From the NCBI GenBank assembly GCA_900551075.1, contig URVB01000083.1, forward strand, positions 1-9,195: a stretch of 9,195 bases of DNA, read 5' to 3'. Within the stretch, counting starts at the first letter, position 1; each line of letters begins with the position of its first letter. Below are positions 4,478-9,195 of the stretch, piece by piece. The DNA is from an uncultured Blautia sp. (GTDB lineage: Bacteria; Bacillota; Clostridia; Lachnospirales; Lachnospiraceae). The notes under the pieces were generated by a model. The model did no database searches. It saw only the letters and a program-made list of their open reading frames with translations, and was not told the DNA's origin. The position numbers and the translations under genes were made by a program.

Positions 4478-6457
4478 ATGTTTGGGATTGTTTACCTGTT
4501 ATTGGGAATTTTATTAGGAAAAGAATGGCTGGGAAGGCTGGTTTTGCACAATACCGGGGGTAAAATTACGGCGTGGAACCGCCTTTGGGTCATGCTGCCT
4601 GTTTCCTTTGGCGCCGGTACCCTGGTCATGGGCTGGGCGGTTTATCTGATCTCCTGGGCTGCCAGTGCTTTGGGGGCGGGACGGCCGCTCTTTTTTGGAA
4701 ATTTCATTGTTATGGGGGCTTTGACCGTTGTTTTTGCGGCGCTCTATTGGAGCAGATACAGACGGGGAAGCTGCGTAAAAGGGGAAAAGCTTATTTCTGA
4801 AAAAGCACTTTTTTACAAAGAGCTTGTTTTCTTTGGGATACTTTTATTTTTTTTGACATGGATTATGTTTTATGTTTTTCACATCACAAAAGGAGTTTTA
4901 TATTCCGGCTTTACCGTTTACGGAGATTATGCGCCGCATACAGCGATGATGCGCTCCTTTTCATGGGGGAACAATTTTCCCACACAGTATCCCCACTTTG
5001 GAGGAGCAGATGTCAAGTATCATTTTATGTTCCAGTTCCTGGCCGGGAATTTGGAATATCTGGGGCTGCGTATAGATTTTGCCTATAATATCATCAGCAT
5101 TTTGGCTCTGTGGAATTTTTTGATGCTGCTGTATGAGCTGGCAGGCAGGATTACAGGAAGCTTTTGCGCAGGGGCTTTGACGGTACTGCTCTTTTTCTTC
5201 AGAAGTGCATTTACTTTTTTTCAGTTTGTTTGGGAGCATCTGCGGGCGGGAGATTTGTGGAATACGCTGCTTACGAATACGTCGTTCATAGGGTATACAC
5301 TGAATGAAAACTGGGGCTTGTGGAATTTCAACGTATATCTGAATCAGAGACACCTGGCGTTCGGTCTGTTAATTGTATGTACGGCACTTTGGGGTTATCT
5401 GGATTGGATGGACGCAGGGGTTTCTCATCCTGAGAGAGGTGTCCGCTGGTTCAGGCAGAGGCTTGCCTCAAAGGAGGGCTGGCGGAGCAGGAACTGGGAG
5501 ACTGCTTTATATATGGGTGTGCTGCTGGGGCTATGCGCATTTTGGAATGGGGCGGCAGTCATCGGCGGCCTTTTGATTCTTATGGGGTTTGCACTGTTCT
5601 CAGATGGCAAACTGGACTATGTGCTGACTGCGGCTGTGGCAGTTATATTTTCATTGCTTCAGACGAAGTTTTTTATGACAGGGCAGAATATGAGCCCTTC
5701 CATTTGCTGGGGTTTTTTGGCGGATAAAAAGACGGTTTTGGGTGTACTTTGGTATTTATTTCAGATGAGTGGAATTTTTTTCATAGGCGCACTGTTCCTG
5801 ATGCTGTTTCTGGAACGAAGAGAGAGGGCGATTTTGTGCAGCTTTCTGTTGCCGACAATGTTTGCGTTCTGCATTTCCCTCACTCCGGACATTAATGTCA
5901 ATCATAAGTATATCATGATCTCTTATGCGTTTTTGGCGATGTTCTGGGCATGGGCAGCAGTGCAAATCCGGCAAAAAAGAGGGGGCGCTCAAGTATTTGC
6001 CTTATTGCTTGTTTTGTTCCTGACAGTTTCCGGAGTCTATGATTTTGTGATTATTCTGCGTAACAATGATGCTGGTCACAGAGTTGGAGTAAATATGGAC
6101 AGCGGGCTGTCAGAGTGGCTTGCGGCAAACCTGGATTCCACAGATTTGCTTCTGTCTCCGGAATACAGTATGAATGAGGTAACGATGTCCGGCGTCATGC
6201 TGTACTGCGGCTGGCCATATTATGCGTGGTCGGCGGGATATGATACGAATTACCGGGCTGACCGTGCAGTTGAGATATATACCTCATCTGATGAGAAGCA
6301 GGTGAAGAAGCTGATCAATGAGGAGGGAATTACCTATATCCTTTTTGAAGAGGATTCGGAGTTTGAGCAGAACCGGTGCAGAGAAGATGTGATTGCAAAA
6401 ATATGCTCATTGGCATATTGTTCAGAGGATGGGAGAATCAGAATTTATGAAGCATGA
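4478..6457 (+). CDS. Polytopic membrane protein, probable GT-C glycosyltransferase
   Basis: This 659-residue protein has about 12-13 membrane helices followed by a soluble C-terminal domain of roughly 120 residues (about 535-659). I do not recognise a named family. The layout is that of GT-C enzymes, which take sugar from polyprenyl-phosphate carriers on the outer face. A first large outer loop carries the acidic motif YGDYAPHTAMMRS (148-160, D150 and H154), then GADVKYHFMFQF (176-187). A second loop holds WGLWNFNVYLNQRHLAF (279-295). A short outer segment, TPDINVNHKY (469-478), precedes the last helices. In GT-C enzymes an acidic residue in the first loop is usually catalytic, so D150 is the best candidate; this is inference. 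The C-terminal domain includes SEWLAANLDSTDLLLSPEYS and GITYILFEED, like the C-termini of other large membrane glycosyltransferases. AAAGGAG lies 5 bases before the ATG. The end overlaps the next gene by 11 bases, indicating coupled translation with a polyprenyl-phosphate glycosyltransferase. Confidence 0.8.
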   Translation: MFGIVYLLLGILLGKEWLGRLVLHNTGGKITAWNRLWVMLPVSFGAGTLVMGWAVYLISWAASALGAGRPLFFGNFIVMGALTVVFAALYWSRYRRGSCVKGEKLISEKALFYKELVFFGILLFFLTWIMFYVFHITKGVLYSGFTVYGDYAPHTAMMRSFSWGNNFPTQYPHFGGADVKYHFMFQFLAGNLEYLGLRIDFAYNIISILALWNFLMLLYELAGRITGSFCAGALTVLLFFFRSAFTFFQFVWEHLRAGDLWNTLLTNTSFIGYTLNENWGLWNFNVYLNQRHLAFGLLIVCTALWGYLDWMDAGVSHPERGVRWFRQRLASKEGWRSRNWETALYMGVLLGLCAFWNGAAVIGGLLILMGFALFSDGKLDYVLTAAVAVIFSLLQTKFFMTGQNMSPSICWGFLADKKTVLGVLWYLFQMSGIFFIGALFLMLFLERRERAILCSFLLPTMFAFCISLTPDINVNHKYIMISYAFLAMFWAWAAVQIRQKRGGAQVFALLLVLFLTVSGVYDFVIILRNNDAGHRVGVNMDSGLSEWLAANLDSTDLLLSPEYSMNEVTMSGVMLYCGWPYYAWSAGYDTNYRADRAVEIYTSSDEKQVKKLINEEGITYILFEEDSEFEQNRCREDVIAKICSLAYCSEDGRIRIYEA

Positions 6458-7157
6458 TTTTTTATACATCATTATGCCTGCTTACAATGAAGAGGCGAAT
6501 ATTGAAAAGGTGATCGGGCATTGGTATCCGATCGTGGAAAAAATCGGCGGAGAAAGCCGTCTTGTTGTACTTAATGATGGAAGCCTGGATGACACATATA
6601 AAAAAATTCAGGAATGTGAGAAGAAGTATCCGAGGCTGATCGGAATAAATAAGGAAAATGAAGGACATGGAGCAACTGTGCTCCGGGGATATCATTATGC
6701 AATCGAAGCAGGTGCGGATTATGTGTTTCAGACGGATTCCGATGGGCAGACACTTGCGGAAGAGTTTGGCAGATTCTGGAATAACAGAGAGGCCTGCGGT
6801 CTTTTGCTGGGATACCGGAAGGACCGCAAGGATGGGCTTATCAGAGTATTTGTGACAAGGGTTCTGCGTCTTGTCCTGCTTTTCACCTTTGGTGTATGGA
6901 TAAAGGATGCGAATACCCCATACCGTCTTATGAAGGCTTCGCAGCTTCAGAAGGTTTTGGAACGGATTCCGGAGGGATTTGACCTTTCAAATGTTTTGAT
7001 GACAGTGATTTATGAGAAGCATCATTTAGGCGTACAGTACTATCCGATTACTTTTCGTCCCCGCCAGGGAGGGAAAAATTCTATTAATATGAAGCGGATA
7101 GCCGGAATCGGAAAACAAGCATGGAAGGATTTCCGAAAGATGAAGAGAAGTATCTGA
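6447..7157 (+). CDS. GT2 glycosyltransferase, polyprenyl-phosphate mannosyltransferase type
   Basis: This 236-residue GT-A enzyme is of the dolichol-phosphate mannosyltransferase (DPM1) kind. Such enzymes move a hexose from a nucleotide sugar to a polyprenyl phosphate at the inner membrane face. Visible motifs are MPAYNEE (10-16), VLNDGSLDDT (41-50), ENEGHGATVLRGYHYAIEAG, the metal-binding DSD in QTDSDGQ (95-101, D97 and D99), the acceptor region DANTPYRLM (154-162) and FRPRQGGKNSINMKRI (203-218), which carries the conserved R-x-x-GGxS-like signature. It is a short form: there are no C-terminal membrane helices, only a hydrophobic stretch near 134-151 that may touch the membrane. The ATG at 6447 is chosen because family homology begins there and GGGAG lies at 6431-6435. 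An upstream in-frame ATG at 6393 would add 18 unrelated residues. The gene lies between two GT-C-like membrane proteins, which are the likely users of its product. Whether the sugar is mannose or glucose cannot be read. Confidence 0.92.
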   Translation: MKHDFLYIIMPAYNEEANIEKVIGHWYPIVEKIGGESRLVVLNDGSLDDTYKKIQECEKKYPRLIGINKENEGHGATVLRGYHYAIEAGADYVFQTDSDGQTLAEEFGRFWNNREACGLLLGYRKDRKDGLIRVFVTRVLRLVLLFTFGVWIKDANTPYRLMKASQLQKVLERIPEGFDLSNVLMTVIYEKHHLGVQYYPITFRPRQGGKNSINMKRIAGIGKQAWKDFRKMKRSI

Positions 7158-7192
7158 ACAGACTCTGGGGGAGGTCTGCAAACTTATTATAC

Positions 7193-7199
7193 AAGGAGG
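7193..7199 (+). promoter_or_regulatory. Ribosome site fixing the YYY-protein start
   Basis: AAGGAGG lies 8 bases before ATG 7208, an ideal site. The same frame is open upstream to an ATG at 7121 that overlaps the GT2 gene, but that start has no comparable site and adds 29 polar residues before the first helix. A weak hairpin, CAGACT/GGTCTG (7159-7164 with 7173-7178), lies just before it, without a T-run. Confidence 0.75.
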
Positions 7200-7207
7200 A
7201 AAAGAGG

Positions 7208-9181
7208 ATGAAAAAATGGGGCGTCAGAGCAGTTCCGGCAGTGCTTCTGATAGGAGCGTCAGCATTTCTTCTTAAGGGGGATGTGTGGATATTTTGGACC
7301 TGGTGGCTTCTTGCAGGAATCATGGGGCTAATGGGAATGCCGGTAACAGGAAGGGTGTTTGAAGGATTTGAGGATAAGGGCTGGCTGTTCTCGAAGGTTT
7401 TGTCTGTTGCGGCAGCGGGGTTTTTCACATGGCTTCTGGTTTCTGTCAGGCTTTTGAAGTTTACCACGGGGACCTGCATATTGGTAACAGCCGCCTGCGG
7501 AATCGGCTGTTTCTGGCTGTTCCGGCAACAGACAAAAAAAGGAATCGAATGTTTTCCTGCGGGACAGGTGACATTGGTCTATTGGGAAGAGGTACTGTTT
7601 TTCGGTATGTTTCTTCTATGGACATATCTTGCAGGTTTTCACCCGGAGGCGTACGGAACAGAAAAATTCATGGACTATGGATTTATGGAGGTCATGATGC
7701 GCAGCCGAGAGCTTCCGGCAAAGGATATCTGGTATTCACAGGGACATATTAATTATTATTACGGCGGACAGTATTTTGCGGTGTTTTTGACAAAGCTTTC
7801 CGGAAGTACGGCAGCAATGACCTATAATCTGATGCGCACCTTTGTTGCAGGTCTTGCATTTGTGCTCCCATTTTCACTGGTATATCAGATGACGGCGGAC
7901 AAGCTTCAGGGGAAGCTTGTGGGCAGAAAACGCCGGGTGCTCCCGGCAGTTTCCGGTATTACGGCAGGTGTTGCCGTATCTATTGCAGGAAATATGCATT
8001 ATGTTGTTTATGGTGTGATTCAGCCCCTGATACAAAAGCTCCAGGGAATGGAGGTCATTGACAGCTATTGGTTTCCGGATGCGACCAGATATATTGGCTT
8101 TGATCCGGATGTGGCAGACAAAACGATTCACGAGTTTCCGTGCTATTCCTTTGTTTTGGGGGATTTGCATGCACATGTGGTGAATATCATGTTTGTGCTT
8201 TTGCTCACAGGTCTGCTCTATGCATGGAACAAAAAGATGCGGAGCGAAAAGCAGGGGGTGCAGAATCCGGAAAGCATGCTGCCAAAGACCGGAAGGAACT
8301 TTTGGAAGAGACAGCTTCTGATGCCGCATATTCTGTTGGCAAGTGTGCTGCTTGGAATGTTTCAGTGGACAAATTTCTGGGATTTTGTAATTTATTTTGT
8401 GGTGACAGGCGCAGTTGTGCTGTTTACAAATATCATCTGTCTGGAGGGAAAGGCAAAAAAGATTCTGGCTGTGACTGCGCTTCAGGCTGCGGAGGTGCTG
8501 GGGATTTCTTATGTAGTGATTTTGCCTTTTACTCTGCAGTTTGAAACTATGGTGCAGGGGGTTGCGCTGGCCCAGAACCATTCTCTGCCTCATCAGCTTT
8601 TCATCCTGTGGGGGCTGCCCGTAATTCTGACAGCCGCATTTTTGATAACGGTTCTTTGGGAAAAGTGTCAGAGCATGGAAACGAAGAGCCTGTACCGTTT
8701 TATGGAGGCGGTCGATATCCCGGATTTATTCGCTGTGATTATGGGGCTTTGTGCGATCGGGCTTGTGGCAATCCCGGAACTTGTATATGTACGGGATATT
8801 TATGAAAACGGAAATGCCCGTGCGAATACTATGTTTAAGCTGACTTATCAGGCGTATATCCTGTTTGGGATGACTATGGGGTATGTGATCTTCCGCCTTG
8901 GGGCGGCCACTCGTCAGAAGCTTTCGAAAGCAGTTGCAGGTGTGGCATTTATACTTCTTATCTGTACCTGCGGATATTTTGGAAACAGTGTTAAGTCCTG
9001 GTTCGGAAATGTTTTGTCACCTTCAGAATACAAAGGACAAAATGCGGTGTCGTATCTGGAAACAGATTTTCCGGAGGATGCTGCCGGTATCCGCTGGCTC
9101 AGAGAGAATGTGGAAGGTGGGGATATCCTGGAGAGCGAAGCGGCTGTGGACGGGGGTATTACTAGCCGCATTGCGGAATAA
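7208..9181 (+). CDS. DUF2298 / YYY-motif membrane protein, possibly truncated
   Basis: This 657-residue protein with about 14 membrane helices belongs to the DUF2298 (Chlor_Arch_YYY) family, named for its YYYxG motif and described from Chloroflexi, archaea and a few clostridia. The motif is in GHINYYYGGQYFAVF (179-193), preceded by FMDYGFMEVMMRS (154-166, D156). Other family landmarks are GDLHAHV (318-324), GMFQWTNFWDF (383-393) and VRDIYENGNARANTMFKL (528-545). The family is thought to include GT-C-type membrane glycosyltransferases but has no settled biochemistry that I can name. The start at 7208 is set by AAGGAGG. The gap to the GT2 gene is 50 bases, so it is probably the third gene of that operon. 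The soluble tail begins (FPEDAAGIRWLRENVEGGDI) but stops at SRIAE, where relatives usually continue through a conserved TGLPT-GW-type segment and a further domain. An AGGAG at 9186-9190 suggests another gene starts just past the window. Confidence 0.88.
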   Translation: MKKWGVRAVPAVLLIGASAFLLKGDVWIFWTWWLLAGIMGLMGMPVTGRVFEGFEDKGWLFSKVLSVAAAGFFTWLLVSVRLLKFTTGTCILVTAACGIGCFWLFRQQTKKGIECFPAGQVTLVYWEEVLFFGMFLLWTYLAGFHPEAYGTEKFMDYGFMEVMMRSRELPAKDIWYSQGHINYYYGGQYFAVFLTKLSGSTAAMTYNLMRTFVAGLAFVLPFSLVYQMTADKLQGKLVGRKRRVLPAVSGITAGVAVSIAGNMHYVVYGVIQPLIQKLQGMEVIDSYWFPDATRYIGFDPDVADKTIHEFPCYSFVLGDLHAHVVNIMFVLLLTGLLYAWNKKMRSEKQGVQNPESMLPKTGRNFWKRQLLMPHILLASVLLGMFQWTNFWDFVIYFVVTGAVVLFTNIICLEGKAKKILAVTALQAAEVLGISYVVILPFTLQFETMVQGVALAQNHSLPHQLFILWGLPVILTAAFLITVLWEKCQSMETKSLYRFMEAVDIPDLFAVIMGLCAIGLVAIPELVYVRDIYENGNARANTMFKLTYQAYILFGMTMGYVIFRLGAATRQKLSKAVAGVAFILLICTCGYFGNSVKSWFGNVLSPSEYKGQNAVSYLETDFPEDAAGIRWLRENVEGGDILESEAAVDGGITSRIAE

Positions 9182-9195
9182 AACAGGAGTAAGCG

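Noticed and set aside
6393..6446. Upstream start for the GT2 gene at ATG 6393
   Set aside because: The added 18 residues have no family similarity; GT2 homology begins at ATG 6447.
7121..7207. Upstream start for the YYY protein at ATG 7121
   Set aside because: It overlaps the GT2 gene by 37 bases and lacks a ribosome site; the ATG at 7208 has AAGGAGG at ideal spacing and begins directly before the first membrane helix.
7874..8593. 239-codon minus-strand open frame opposite the YYY gene
   Set aside because: Its translation is full of H, C, Q and N with no domain pattern, while the plus strand encodes conserved DUF2298 motifs across the same bases.
1..9195. CRISPR array, tRNA, rRNA or insertion sequence
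   Set aside because: I found no regularly spaced repeats, no cloverleaf or conserved rRNA stretches and no transposase or terminal inverted repeats.

Overview
The window looks like chromosomal DNA of a spore-forming member of the Clostridia, probably a Lachnospiraceae relative. The reasons are a MecA-type ClpC adaptor, a CwlD-type germination/cortex amidase, a membrane-anchored glycosidase of the spore-hydrolase GH18 branch, a YYY-motif (DUF2298) membrane protein of the kind known from Chloroflexi, archaea and a few clostridia, strong AGGAGG-type ribosome sites and AT-rich intergenic DNA. The family assignments are made by reading the translations. The genus is inference.

Layout. Positions 1-53 hold the last residues of a rightward gene whose tail looks like a bacterial SH3 domain, followed by a GC-rich hairpin. 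A leftward mecA gene (208-954) has a good promoter at 1173-1144 and a leader of about 180 nt. The 598 bases between mecA and the next start codon hold the mecA promoter, a rightward promoter (1246-1273) and a long leader with a strong Shine-Dalgarno that has no ordinary start codon after it. A 65-residue protein of unknown function follows (1553-1750). After an imperfect inverted repeat and an extended -10 promoter comes a cell-wall pair: a GH18 glycosidase with a CuAmOx-like stalk and SH3 domain (1981-3630), and CwlD (3710-4405). The two are separated by a terminator-like hairpin whose 3' arm contains the cwlD ribosome binding site.

The last 4.7 kb is a three-gene rightward operon. It contains a large polytopic GT-C-like membrane protein (4478-6457), a soluble GT2 enzyme of the dolichol/polyprenyl-phosphate mannosyltransferase type (6447-7157, overlapping the previous gene by 11 nt) and a DUF2298/YYY membrane protein (7208-9181). 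The natural reading is that the GT2 enzyme loads a sugar onto a polyprenyl-phosphate carrier and one or both membrane proteins transfer it on the outside of the cell. The two membrane proteins share a DY-x5-MMRS motif in the first large outer loop, so they look like diverged members of one fold. The acceptor and the sugar are unknown. The YYY protein stops where its operon partner still carries about 100 further residues of soluble C-terminal domain, so it may be truncated. This operon is the best candidate for a little-described system in the window.
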